From positions 220,630 to 284,629 of the forward strand of contig NZ_JANSKA010000005.1 in assembly GCF_024741235.1 (NCBI RefSeq): 64,000 nt of DNA, written 5' to 3'. Shown here one piece after another: positions 1 through 8,589 of the stretch (position 1 is its first letter; every line of letters begins with the position of its first letter). The notes under the pieces are model-generated. The model saw only the letters and a program-made list of their open reading frames with translations, did not search any database and had not been told where the DNA came from. The translations under genes were made by a program, and so were the position numbers. The stretch comes from Tractidigestivibacter montrealensis. Its GTDB lineage: Bacteria; Actinomycetota; Coriobacteriia; Coriobacteriales; Atopobiaceae.

Positions 1-65
1 TATGCGTTGTCGACCTCCTGCATGTCGACGGTAGAGACCACGTCGAAGCTGGAATCCTTGGCCAT
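1..65 (-). CDS. yajQ: YajQ-family nucleotide-binding protein, N-terminal fragment
   Basis: Reading the minus strand from an ATG at 65 gives MAKDSSFDVVSTVDMQEVDN, which matches the start of the YajQ (DUF520) family (usual pattern SFDIVSEVDMQEV-NA). Only about 21 codons are inside the window; the rest lies beyond the left edge. A GGGGAGG ribosome-binding site sits just upstream of the ATG. YajQ proteins are small soluble proteins, about 160 residues, reported to bind nucleotides including cyclic-di-GMP. The gene follows rodZ by 85 bases on the same strand. The assignment rests on a short stretch but the motif is distinctive. Confidence 0.8.
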   Translation of the reverse strand, partial: MAKDSSFDVVSTVDMQEVDNA

Positions 66-150
66 GCGTCATCCTCCCCTGCCCGCCGCGCGTCCCTCCC
101 GGTCGCGCCAAGGCATTTCTCAACCATGGGACCGTTCGAGGCCCCTTTAC

Positions 151-1812
151 CTAGTTGCTCTTGGTAGTGCCGGTAGTACCAGACGACGTGGATGACATCG
201 TGGTGCTACCAGTCGACGTCTGCGAGCCAGACGTGCTCGAGCTGCCCGTGGTGCTGGTGCTCGAGGTCCCCGTTGTAGTACCCGTCGTGGTATCCGTCGA
301 GCTTCCGTCGGTGGTGGCTGGCGTCCCCTGGATGGTGAGGGACCCGATGCCAGAGACCCTAGAGTCGAAGCTCTTCTGGGTGCCGTTCTCGGTGACGGTG
401 ACCACGCCGGGATTGCCTGCGCGAATGGTGATGGAGTCGGTCACGGTGTAGCTCTGCTCCCAGGGCCCCGTAACCGTACTCGCCTCCTCGCTTGTGTCGT
501 CGTTGGTGATCTCGAGCCATGAGGTCTCCCCACTGGCAACAGAAACCGTGACCACGGTCTCGGTGGAGGCCGAGGAGTCGGAAGAAGACGCGTCGGTGGT
601 AGAAGAGCCATCCGTCGACGTAGTGGTATCCGTGGTAGTCGTTGTTGTCTGCGTCGACGAGGAATCGGTCGAGCCCGTGTCGCTCGAGGACGAGTCCGTG
701 GAGGTCGTGCTTACGGGCACGGTGGTCTTCGACTCCTGTGAGGTAGTCGACCTGCTGCTCACGCACGAGCGAATCGAGAAAACCAGGATGAGCGTGAGCG
801 CCAGCGCAAGCGCGCAGATCACGAGCAGCGTGGTGCGACGGTCCTGCCCACCATGGCCGCGAGAACTACCGGGAATCCTGCCGCGTTGCCCCTCAGAGCG
901 GCGGCGCACATTTGGCCTGTCAACGCTGGCGATGTTTCTCGACGAGCGCCTTCCCGAGATGGTAGACGCGCGGTCATAGGGCCTGGCCCCATCGTCGTAG
1001 CGGAGGTCATCGGTATACTCTCCGGCACGGACGCTCCTGGTGCTCACATTGTCGCGCTCGTAGAGACGCTGGGCCCGAGAGGAGTCACGCCGATAGGCAC
1101 GGGCGGTCTCGCGTCGCTCCTCGACGCCGTTCTGCCCCTCGCGAAGGAGCCGGTTTGCGGGGTCGTCAACGCGACGCCTCTGCTGCGCATATCTTCCACG
1201 CTGCCGTGTGGCATAGCGGTCCCTCTCGCGCTCGCGGTCTTCGTCGCGCTCCGAGGTGGCGTTGTACGGCCTTCCGTAGACATACTCGGCATGCGAGTAC
1301 GCGGGGGACTGGCTCCGGGATGATGTGGGGTAGCTCGACCCGGCAAGGGGAACCGAGGACGGGATGCGCGGCCTGGGACCCGAGGTGGTGGCAAAAGCCC
1401 CCATGTCACCCGCAGGTCCTCCGGAGGTGGGAAGGAGCCCACGGTACTGCACGTATGCCTTGGGGCGGGACTCTGCCTCGTTCACGACGTCGTAGCCCTG
1501 AACGCCACGGCCAGACTGGGTATCGCGCGTGCGGCGGCGCAGCTCATGCGAGGAGGTACCGTGCACGTGCTCGTAGAGCTCCTCCTGGAAGAGGTCCACG
1601 ATCTCGCGCGGATTGAGGCCCAGGTAACGCGCATATGAGGAAAGCATACCCTGGGCGTAGCCGCTCTGGGGGATGTTATCGAAGTCCCCCTCCTCAAAGG
1701 CAATGAGGACCTGCTCCTTGAGCTTCAGGACCTGCGAGGCCTGGCCCACCGTGAGGCCTAGCTGGCGACGGCGGTCGAGAAGCATCTCGCTGAAGCGCGG
1801 ACGCGACGGCAT
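151..1812 (-). CDS. rodZ: RodZ-like helix-turn-helix membrane protein
   Basis: 553 residues. Residues about 8-75 form the RodZ-type HTH (FSEMLLDRRRQLGLTVGQAS then a GYAQGML.SYARYLGL segment). A long basic, Arg/Ser-rich linker follows to about 325, then one membrane helix (about 327-347, TTLLVICALALALTLILVF). Outside the membrane lie a Ser/Thr-rich spacer, a small beta domain (about 415-500, TSWLEITNDD.. to ..GSLTIQGTP) resembling DUF4115, and a second Ser/Thr/Gly tail. RodZ links MreB and the wall-elongation machinery in rods; in Actinobacteria lacking MreB the role is less clear. It starts 6 bases after ftsK, so co-transcription with ftsK and rnj is likely. The Ser/Thr tails are unusually long and could be glycosylated or wall-spanning (inference). 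Confidence 0.8.
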   Translation of the reverse strand: MPSRPRFSEMLLDRRRQLGLTVGQASQVLKLKEQVLIAFEEGDFDNIPQSGYAQGMLSSYARYLGLNPREIVDLFQEELYEHVHGTSSHELRRRTRDTQSGRGVQGYDVVNEAESRPKAYVQYRGLLPTSGGPAGDMGAFATTSGPRPRIPSSVPLAGSSYPTSSRSQSPAYSHAEYVYGRPYNATSERDEDRERERDRYATRQRGRYAQQRRRVDDPANRLLREGQNGVEERRETARAYRRDSSRAQRLYERDNVSTRSVRAGEYTDDLRYDDGARPYDRASTISGRRSSRNIASVDRPNVRRRSEGQRGRIPGSSRGHGGQDRRTTLLVICALALALTLILVFSIRSCVSSRSTTSQESKTTVPVSTTSTDSSSSDTGSTDSSSTQTTTTTTDTTTSTDGSSTTDASSSDSSASTETVVTVSVASGETSWLEITNDDTSEEASTVTGPWEQSYTVTDSITIRAGNPGVVTVTENGTQKSFDSRVSGIGSLTIQGTPATTDGSSTDTTTGTTTGTSSTSTTGSSSTSGSQTSTGSTTMSSTSSGTTGTTKSN

Positions 1813-1818
1813 GGCGGG

Positions 1819-4335
1819 CTACACCTCCTCAAAATCCTGCTCGGCGGCCTTGAGGTCTTCGAGGCTCTCCTTGTCGAGAAGGACGTCACGCGGCTTCGAG
1901 CCGTTGGCGGGCCCCACGACGCCCTTGTTCTCGAGCATGTCCATGATTCTTCCCGCCCTAGCGTACCCCACCGAGAGGGCTCGCTGAAGGCTGGAGGTAG
2001 AACCCAGCTGAGAGTTCACAACGATGTCAGCTGCCTCCCAGAGAAGGGGGTCATCAGCAGGAGCAGATGCCTCGCTCGGACCACCAGGGGTGACGGGCGA
2101 GACGGCAGTAAGGATGTCGTCGTGATAGTCGGTGTCGTGGTGCTCCTTGATGAAGTCCACCACGTGCTCGACCTCCTCCTCCGAGACAAAGCAACCCTGG
2201 GCACGCCTGGGACGAGAGCCGCGGAGCTTGTAGAGCATGTCACCATGGCCGAGAAGGCGCTCGGCGCCTGTCTGGTCGAGGATGATGCGAGAGTTCATGC
2301 CGTTATCGACCGAGAGTGCCACGCGGTTGTCGATGTTAGCCTTGATGAGGCCCGTCACAACGTCTGCCGAGGGGCGCTGCGTGGCAACGATGAGGTGGAT
2401 GCCAGCAGCGCGCCCCAGCTGGGCAATGCGCACGATTGAGGCCTCGACATCCTTGCCGGCGACCATCATAAGGTCAGAGAGCTCGTCGATAACAATGACG
2501 AAGTACGGCATGTGCTTGGGAGGGTTCTCCATGACGGCATACTTGCCACCATCGACGTCACGGTTGTAGGACTTGATGTCGCGGACTTTGTAGTGCTCGA
2601 AGACCTTGAGACGGCGCTCCATCTCGGTGACACCCCAGGACAGCGCGCTCGCAGCCTTGTTGGGCTCGGTCACCACGGGAACGTAGAGGTGCGGCAAACC
2701 GGCGTAGTACGTGAACTCGACGCGCTTGGGGTCCACCATGATGAGACGGACCTCCTCGGGCGTGGAGCGCATGAGGATGGTCATGACAATACTGTTGAGC
2801 AGCACAGACTTACCAGAGCCCGTGGTTCCCGCTACCAGAAGGTGCGGAAGTCCGGCAATGTCTACCACCACGGGGTTGCCCTCGGAATCGCGGCCAAACG
2901 CCGCCTCGAGCGGACCTCCCTTGACGTAGGGAAGGACGTCTCCCAGGTAGACAGGCTGCGTTGTCTTGTTAGGAATCTCGATACCCACAAGTGAGGTGCC
3001 CGGAATGGGCGCAAAGATGCGCACCGAGCGCGAGGCCAGCGAGAGCGCGATGTCGTCCTGGAGGTTTGTGATCTTGCTCACGCGCTCGCCCTCGCCCATC
3101 TCGATCTTAAAAGTGGTGACGGAGGGGCCGGCAACCCACCCGACCACGCGCGAAGTGAGGCCAAACTCCTCGAGCGTGCCCTGGAGCTTAGCCGCAACAG
3201 AGGAGAGCTCCTCGTCCGACTCGGCGCTCACGCCGGAGTTGGGATTCACCTTGAGCATGTCTGCGGGTGGGAGCTCCTTACCGTCCTCGCTGTTGGACGG
3301 CGCGGGCGCAGGTGCGGGCTTTACTGCAGAGGTGTGGCCGGCGAGAAACGCGGGAGTTGCCTCCTTGTCCTTGGTGCTGCGAGAAGCCCGTGCCTTGGAG
3401 GTCTTTGTCGCCTTCCCAGGCTTGTCAAGCAGCGTAGTAGGCGCCGCATCGAGAAGCGTTGTGGCGCCGACGTCCTTCTCTCCCCCGTCGGCGGTGGCAA
3501 CAGCGGCATCCGCCTTCTTAGCACGGCCGCGTCGCAGGACGCTCGTCTTGCGCGTGCCGATGAACGATGTCTCTCCCTCGCCGGTCTCGTCAAAGAGAGA
3601 TCCCTGAGTGCGGCCGGAGGCAGCGCCTGCAGCCTGCGCCACGGGAAGGGCGGCCTCGCGAGCCGCGTCACGCTCGGCCGCGCGCTCTTCACGAGCGATG
3701 CGGCGATTCTCGGACGCCTCCTGCGCGCGCAGGTGAATCTTTGACACAGCTCCGGAGATCGAGAACCCGCAGACCACAGCACCAGCAATGATGACGCCCA
3801 CCAGGACCACGTTGCCCACAATCACGCCCACGAGCTGGACGAGCAGGAAGGCAACGAACCCTCCCACGTATCCGCCGGCAGACTCGAGCGCGGGCTCGGC
3901 AAGGGCAGCGGCGGGATTCTCGGCAACGCCAGGCTGGTTAAGCGAGAGCTGGGCGAGGACGGCAAGCACAATGAGCACGAGGCCACCCGCCACATGCGCG
4001 GAGATTGGCCCGTCCTCATCCATGAAGAATGTGCACGCAAAGATGAAGAGCGCTATGGGCACGAGGATCGCGCCAGCGCCAAAGCCCTGCGTGAGCAGGT
4101 GTCCAACTGCACTCGTCACGATAGCCGAGGATGGGGCAACCAGCGAGACGAACATGGCGACGGCCACCACTGCCAGAATCACGCCGAAGATGTCGTTCTG
4201 CGTTGACGAGAGGCCCTGCGAGGCCTTCTCGGCCGAGCCCCGGCCACGCGCCGCTTGGCGCGAGCCGGCACCCCGCGAGTTTGACCCCTTCTTTGCTGCC
4301 TTGCCTGCTGCGTTTGATCTGCGATTTGAGGGCAT
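1819..4335 (-). CDS. ftsK: DNA translocase FtsK/SpoIIIE
   Basis: 838 residues. The N terminus holds a basic stretch, then about four membrane helices (about 55-200). A variable linker leads into the motor: Walker A AGTTGSGKS near residue 505 and Walker B FVIVIDELSDLM near 615. The C-terminal winged-helix gamma domain (about 765-830, LGSTSSLQRALSVGYARAGRIMD) reads polar DNA sequences. FtsK pumps chromosome ends across the division septum. Length and domain order are normal for the family. The gene starts 4 bases after the RNase J stop, a common pairing in Actinobacteria. Confidence 0.97.
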   Translation of the reverse strand: MPSNRRSNAAGKAAKKGSNSRGAGSRQAARGRGSAEKASQGLSSTQNDIFGVILAVVAVAMFVSLVAPSSAIVTSAVGHLLTQGFGAGAILVPIALFIFACTFFMDEDGPISAHVAGGLVLIVLAVLAQLSLNQPGVAENPAAALAEPALESAGGYVGGFVAFLLVQLVGVIVGNVVLVGVIIAGAVVCGFSISGAVSKIHLRAQEASENRRIAREERAAERDAAREAALPVAQAAGAASGRTQGSLFDETGEGETSFIGTRKTSVLRRGRAKKADAAVATADGGEKDVGATTLLDAAPTTLLDKPGKATKTSKARASRSTKDKEATPAFLAGHTSAVKPAPAPAPSNSEDGKELPPADMLKVNPNSGVSAESDEELSSVAAKLQGTLEEFGLTSRVVGWVAGPSVTTFKIEMGEGERVSKITNLQDDIALSLASRSVRIFAPIPGTSLVGIEIPNKTTQPVYLGDVLPYVKGGPLEAAFGRDSEGNPVVVDIAGLPHLLVAGTTGSGKSVLLNSIVMTILMRSTPEEVRLIMVDPKRVEFTYYAGLPHLYVPVVTEPNKAASALSWGVTEMERRLKVFEHYKVRDIKSYNRDVDGGKYAVMENPPKHMPYFVIVIDELSDLMMVAGKDVEASIVRIAQLGRAAGIHLIVATQRPSADVVTGLIKANIDNRVALSVDNGMNSRIILDQTGAERLLGHGDMLYKLRGSRPRRAQGCFVSEEEVEHVVDFIKEHHDTDYHDDILTAVSPVTPGGPSEASAPADDPLLWEAADIVVNSQLGSTSSLQRALSVGYARAGRIMDMLENKGVVGPANGSKPRDVLLDKESLEDLKAAEQDFEEV

Positions 4336-4339
4336 GTGC

Positions 4340-6004
4340 CTAGACCTCCATCACGACCGGTATCACCATCGGTCGCGTGTGCGTCTTGCTCCAGAGGAAG
4401 TTGGAAAGCGAGTTTCTCACGCCCTTGCGTACGGTGTCAATGCTCGCACCGTTGCCCTTCTCGAGACGCTCGACCTGGGAGCGAACGAGCGCTCGGGCAT
4501 CGTCCATGAGCACCTCGTCCGTGGCGAAGGAGACGCCTCGCCCAGAGAGGTCGATGGTGTCGACGGAGTGGTTCCTCGAGCGGATGGCAACCACGCAGGT
4601 GATGACGCCATCCTGCGCAAGACGCTGGCGATCCCGCAGGACCACGGGGTTGGCATCGGTGATGGACAGACCGTCAACGTAGACCACGCCGGAGTCGACC
4701 GAGGGTCCGCGACGGGCCTTGCCGTGACGAACCTCGAGCGAATCACCGTTGTCGAGGATGAAGATGTTATTCTCGGGAATGCCAACCTGCTGCGCGAGCT
4801 TGGCGTGGGCGCGCAGGTGCTGGGCCTCGCCGTGGACCGGCATGAAGTTGCGCGGCTTGACCATGGCGAGCATGAGCTTGAGCTCCTCCTGCGAGCCGTG
4901 GCCAGAGACGTGAACCAGGGCCTGGCTCTTGTCGTAGATGTCGCAGCCCAGCTTTGAGAGCGAGTTGATGATGCCCTGGACGCTCTTTTCGTTGCCCGGG
5001 ATGGGGTTGGCCGAGATGATGACCGTGTCGCCCTCGTGGATCGAGAGGCTCTTGTGCTCGCCGTTGGCCATGCGGGCAAGCGCCGAGAGGGGCTCGCCCT
5101 GGCTACCCGTGCAGAGGACCACGATCTGCTCGTCCGGGAGCTTCTCGAGGTCATATGCATCGATGATGTTCTCGTCGGAAATGCGCAGGTAGCCAAGCTC
5201 CCGGGCCACCTTGGTGTTGGTGACCATAGAGCGGCCCGTCACCACAACCTTGCGGCCAACCGCCACGGAGGCGTCGCAGATCTGCTGCAGGCGGTGGATG
5301 TGGCTCGAGAACGAGGCCACAAAGACGCGGCCTGGGGCGTTCTTGATGATATGGCGCAGCGCAGGGCCAACGGCCGCCTCGGACGGCGTGAAGCCAGGGC
5401 GCGTGGCGTTGGTGGAGTCGGAGAGCAGGACGTCGACGCCCTCGGCAGCGAAGCGGTTGATGGCAGCGTAGTTGGGACGCACGCCGTCGATGGGGGTCTG
5501 GTCAAGCTTGAAGTCGCCGGTGTGCATGACGTTGCCCGCAGGCGTGTTCATGAAGACGCCAAACGCAGCTGGAATGGAGTGCGTCATGGCAAAGAACGTG
5601 ATGTTGAAAGCACCCAGGGTTATGGTCGAGCCGTCCTGGACCTCGCGAAACTTGGGGCTCTTGATGTTGTGCTCGGCGAGCTTGCCCTCGATGATGCCAA
5701 GGGTGAGCTTACTGGAGTAGATGGGCACCTTGTGCGTGAGGTCCTGCAGCAGGTACGGAAGGGCGCCCGTGTGGTCCTCGTGGCCGTGGGTGATGATAAT
5801 GCCGCGCAGCTTGTCCTCGTTCTCCAGGACATAGGTGTAGTCGGGCAGGATGAGGTCGATGCCAGGCTGCTCGTCATCGGGGAACATGAGGCCGGCATCG
5901 ATCATGACCATGTCGTTTCCGTACTCGAACACGGTCATGTTCTTGCCGATCCCGTCAAGACCACCAAGCGGGATGATCTTGAGGGCGGTTTCTTTCTTTG
6001 GCAT
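4340..6004 (-). CDS. rnj: Ribonuclease J
   Basis: 554 residues, the usual length. A metallo-beta-lactamase fold with the zinc motif HGHEDHTG (about 73-80), a beta-CASP insert, and a C-terminal domain with the SGHGSQEEL and PVHGEAQHL segments typical of RNase J. The enzyme combines 5'-3' exonuclease and endonuclease activity in mRNA decay and rRNA maturation. It is the first gene of a probable rnj-ftsK-rodZ unit. The ATG at 6004 is preceded by a GAGGAAAGGA ribosome-binding stretch, and a candidate promoter lies about 150 bases upstream. Confidence 0.97.
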   Translation of the reverse strand: MPKKETALKIIPLGGLDGIGKNMTVFEYGNDMVMIDAGLMFPDDEQPGIDLILPDYTYVLENEDKLRGIIITHGHEDHTGALPYLLQDLTHKVPIYSSKLTLGIIEGKLAEHNIKSPKFREVQDGSTITLGAFNITFFAMTHSIPAAFGVFMNTPAGNVMHTGDFKLDQTPIDGVRPNYAAINRFAAEGVDVLLSDSTNATRPGFTPSEAAVGPALRHIIKNAPGRVFVASFSSHIHRLQQICDASVAVGRKVVVTGRSMVTNTKVARELGYLRISDENIIDAYDLEKLPDEQIVVLCTGSQGEPLSALARMANGEHKSLSIHEGDTVIISANPIPGNEKSVQGIINSLSKLGCDIYDKSQALVHVSGHGSQEELKLMLAMVKPRNFMPVHGEAQHLRAHAKLAQQVGIPENNIFILDNGDSLEVRHGKARRGPSVDSGVVYVDGLSITDANPVVLRDRQRLAQDGVITCVVAIRSRNHSVDTIDLSGRGVSFATDEVLMDDARALVRSQVERLEKGNGASIDTVRKGVRNSLSNFLWSKTHTRPMVIPVVMEV

Positions 6005-6154
6005 TGCTGGGGGAATCCTTTCCTCGTGGTCAATACGTACGGCATACGCCGTTATCTAGTGAGCGGTCCTGATGGCCGTGTGCCACCAGCCGCAACAGCT
6101 ACGGTTCGTGTTCCAATGGCCGCTGGGCGAACGCATTGGTGCTCTAGCCAATCT

Positions 6155-6184
6155 ATTGTAGCCAAGACGTAGCAGACGTGGTAA
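6155..6184 (-). promoter_or_regulatory. Candidate promoter for rnj-ftsK-rodZ
   Basis: On the minus strand a TTACCA (-35, 6179-6184) is followed after 18 bases by TACAAT (-10, 6155-6160). It lies in the 234-base gap between the glycosyltransferase gene and rnj, oriented towards rnj. An ACGGC/GCCGT inverted repeat lies nearer the gene at about 6038-6051. Consensus match only. Confidence 0.4.
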
Positions 6185-6238
6185 GGCTCCACGATGATTG
6201 CGGAGAAGTGGGGGCACCGCTCCTGCCGTTCGAAAGTG

Positions 6239-7492
6239 CTATCGCGAGAGTCTGCCGAGAAGCCTGCGCAGCATGCCGGAGGCGCCGCCGGCACGAGAGG
6301 GGCTGCCACTTCCAGCTGGTGCGTTAGCGAGCCATTCCGCCTGGTCTGGATGGCGCTCGGCTAGCTCTCGAAGGTGCGTCTGGGCAACGCCTTTCATCTG
6401 GCGGTAGCGCTCGGAGCTCTCCCCGGGAGCGACAAGGGCGTCGGCGCGGCGTGCGAGCGTCAGCACCTGGTCGAGAGAGTCGCCTCGCGTGGGCTCGACA
6501 TGGCGGTCAAAACGCTCGTAGGCGCGGTCGCGCACATAGCGCCAGAGCTCGCCCGCCACCGCGTCGGCCGGCCACTGCGAGAGCAGCATGTCGACGGCCT
6601 GAGGAAGCTCGGCTGCAGGCAGCCCGTCAATCATCTCGTTCGAGACGTTCTCGTAGATGCGATCGCGCGCGTCGGCAACGCGCTCCGACCAGTCGTCGCG
6701 CGGCAGGTCGGAGGCATGGTCACGCGCGAAGTCGCGCATGAGGTGCCAGCCCTTGAGCTCGCGCTCGGAGGTCCTACGCAGGGCGTCGAGCGTCTCTCGC
6801 GCGCCAAGCGTCTCTCCCCTGCCCAGGTGGTAGACGTACCACGGTGCATCGCCAAGGCCCACGTAGGAGCCCGCCAGCGAGTCAAGAATCATACAGAGGT
6901 AGATGTCATCCGAGAGGAGCAGGCGGGTCTTGGCAGACATCCCCCATGCACGGCGGGCGAGGTCGCCATCGTAGAGCTTGTGATGCACGTGCCAGTCGAA
7001 GTTTCCCTGTTCGGAGAATTGCACGCGGAGAATTTCTTTGCCCTCGAGGCGGCGGGCCACAGGCGTGAGAAAGCCCTCCATGCCGGCAGCAGCACTCTGG
7101 GCAGCCTCGCCCTCAGGCTCCACGCACACCCCAAAGTGCACGATGTCAGCCTCACCCGCATGCGCCATCACCTTGGCAAGCGCCCCTGGGGCAAGCTCGT
7201 CATCCTGGTCGACAAGCGTCACGTACGCTCCCCTGCTTGCGGCAACACCTGCCTGCCGGGCTCCTAACGTACCCTGGTTCTCGTCGAGAAGGACCGGCCT
7301 TACGCGGGGGTCGGCAGCCGCAAGGCGTCCGATCACGTCTCGCGTGGCGTCGGAGGATGCGTCATCCACGAGGATGAGTTCAAGATCTGTGAAGTCCTGC
7401 CCCAGCACGCTGGCCGCGCACTCCTCGAGGTAGCGCTCTCCGTTGTGCGCGGGGATTACCACCGAGAGCCGCGGAGAAGCCTGACTAGTCAT
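6239..7492 (-). CDS. Family 2 glycosyltransferase
   Basis: 417 residues. The first 110 residues are a GT-A fold: [19 protein letters not shown], the nucleotide-sugar site VDDASSDAT, and a DQDD metal-binding motif. The C-terminal 300 residues are not recognisable as a known domain and end in a basic tail. Such enzymes add one sugar to a lipid-linked or surface glycan; the substrate cannot be told from sequence. The start overlaps the rfbA stop by 8 bases, so the two are translationally coupled and probably serve the same glycan. Confidence 0.88.
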   Translation of the reverse strand: MTSQASPRLSVVIPAHNGERYLEECAASVLGQDFTDLELILVDDASSDATRDVIGRLAAADPRVRPVLLDENQGTLGARQAGVAASRGAYVTLVDQDDELAPGALAKVMAHAGEADIVHFGVCVEPEGEAAQSAAAGMEGFLTPVARRLEGKEILRVQFSEQGNFDWHVHHKLYDGDLARRAWGMSAKTRLLLSDDIYLCMILDSLAGSYVGLGDAPWYVYHLGRGETLGARETLDALRRTSERELKGWHLMRDFARDHASDLPRDDWSERVADARDRIYENVSNEMIDGLPAAELPQAVDMLLSQWPADAVAGELWRYVRDRAYERFDRHVEPTRGDSLDQVLTLARRADALVAPGESSERYRQMKGVAQTHLRELAERHPDQAEWLANAPAGSGSPSRAGGASGMLRRLLGRLSR

Positions 7493-8387
7493 CGTAGGGC
7501 CTCGTGGGAACTATGCCGCCCTCGGCAACCATCCGCAGGTGCTTGCCGTAGTCGCTCTTGCCGTAGCGCTCGGCGCACTCGAGGAGCCGCTCGCGGGAGA
7601 CCCAGCCGTTGTCGTAGGCGATCTCCTCGGGCACGGAGACGGGTAGGTCCTGCGCCGTCTCGACCGTGCGCACGAACTGCGATGCCTCGAAGAGCGATGC
7701 CATGGTGCCCGTGTCCAGCCACGCATAGCCGCGGCCGAGCGTCACCACGTCGAGCGAGCCGTCCTCGAGGTACATGCGGTTGAGGTCGGTGATCTCGTAC
7801 TCGCCGCGGGCCGAGGGCCTCACGGCGGCGGCGAGTCCGGTCACGCGGGAGTCATAGAAGTAGAGGCCGGTCACGGCGTAGTTGCTCTTGGGGTGCGCGG
7901 GTTTCTCCTCGATGGAGACCGCGTTGTAGTTCTCGTCGAACTCGACGACGCCAAAGCGCTCGGGATCGTCCACGCGGTAGCCAAAGACCGTCGCGCGGCC
8001 CGCCTCGGCGTTTGCCGCGGCGCGGCGCAGGTGGCGCGAGAGGCCGTTGCCGTAGAAGATGTTGTCGCCCAGCACAAGCGCGCACGGGCCGCCGTCGATG
8101 AAGGGCGCGCCTATGACGAAGGCCTGTGCGAGGCCGTTTGGCTCGGGCTGCTCAGCGTAGGAGAGCGAGATGCCGAAGTCTGACCCATCGCCCAGGAGTC
8201 GCTCGAAGTTGGGCAGGTCGCGCGGGGTCGAGATGATGAGAATGTCGCGGATGCCCGCCAGCATGAGCGTGGAGAGCGGGTAGTAGACCATGGGCTTGTC
8301 GTAGACCGGAAGGAGCTGCTTGCTGGTGACCGTGGTGAGCGGGTAGAGCCGCGTGCCGGAACCGCCGGCAAGGATGATGCCCTTCAT
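7485..8387 (-). CDS. rfbA: Glucose-1-phosphate thymidylyltransferase
   Basis: 300 residues from the ATG at 8387, which is preceded by GGGAGAG; an upstream in-frame extension was rejected because it lacks family similarity. The N terminus [18 protein letters not shown] and the [23 protein letters not shown] segment are diagnostic (here [18 protein letters not shown]). It makes dTDP-glucose from dTTP and glucose-1-phosphate, the first step to dTDP-rhamnose. The other rml genes are not in the window. Divergent from the large glycosyltransferase gene at 8590. Confidence 0.96.
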   Translation of the reverse strand: MKGIILAGGSGTRLYPLTTVTSKQLLPVYDKPMVYYPLSTLMLAGIRDILIISTPRDLPNFERLLGDGSDFGISLSYAEQPEPNGLAQAFVIGAPFIDGGPCALVLGDNIFYGNGLSRHLRRAAANAEAGRATVFGYRVDDPERFGVVEFDENYNAVSIEEKPAHPKSNYAVTGLYFYDSRVTGLAAAVRPSARGEYEITDLNRMYLEDGSLDVVTLGRGYAWLDTGTMASLFEASQFVRTVETAQDLPVSVPEEIAYDNGWVSRERLLECAERYGKSDYGKHLRMVAEGGIVPTRPYDD

Positions 8388-8529
8388 GTGAAGTCTCTCC
8401 CATCGGATGTGTGTGACGCAATGCGAAAATTGTAGAGGGCCCAGCCCAGGTACCAGCCTAGACGTTCCCCCTCGCCATGTAAATTGCAGGCCTCGACCCC
8501 TGCCACACCACTCCCCAACGAGCAAATCG

Positions 8530-8535
8530 TATACT
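8530..8535 (+). promoter_or_regulatory. Candidate -10 element before the large glycosyltransferase gene
   Basis: TATACT about 55 bases upstream of the chosen TTG start, in the 202-base divergent gap between rfbA and the glycosyltransferase. No good -35 box is visible at the normal distance. Confidence 0.3.
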
Positions 8536-8589
8536 TGGGCACTGCGAATGCGCAGGACAAAGCCACAGGGACAACACAAGGCGGTCAAC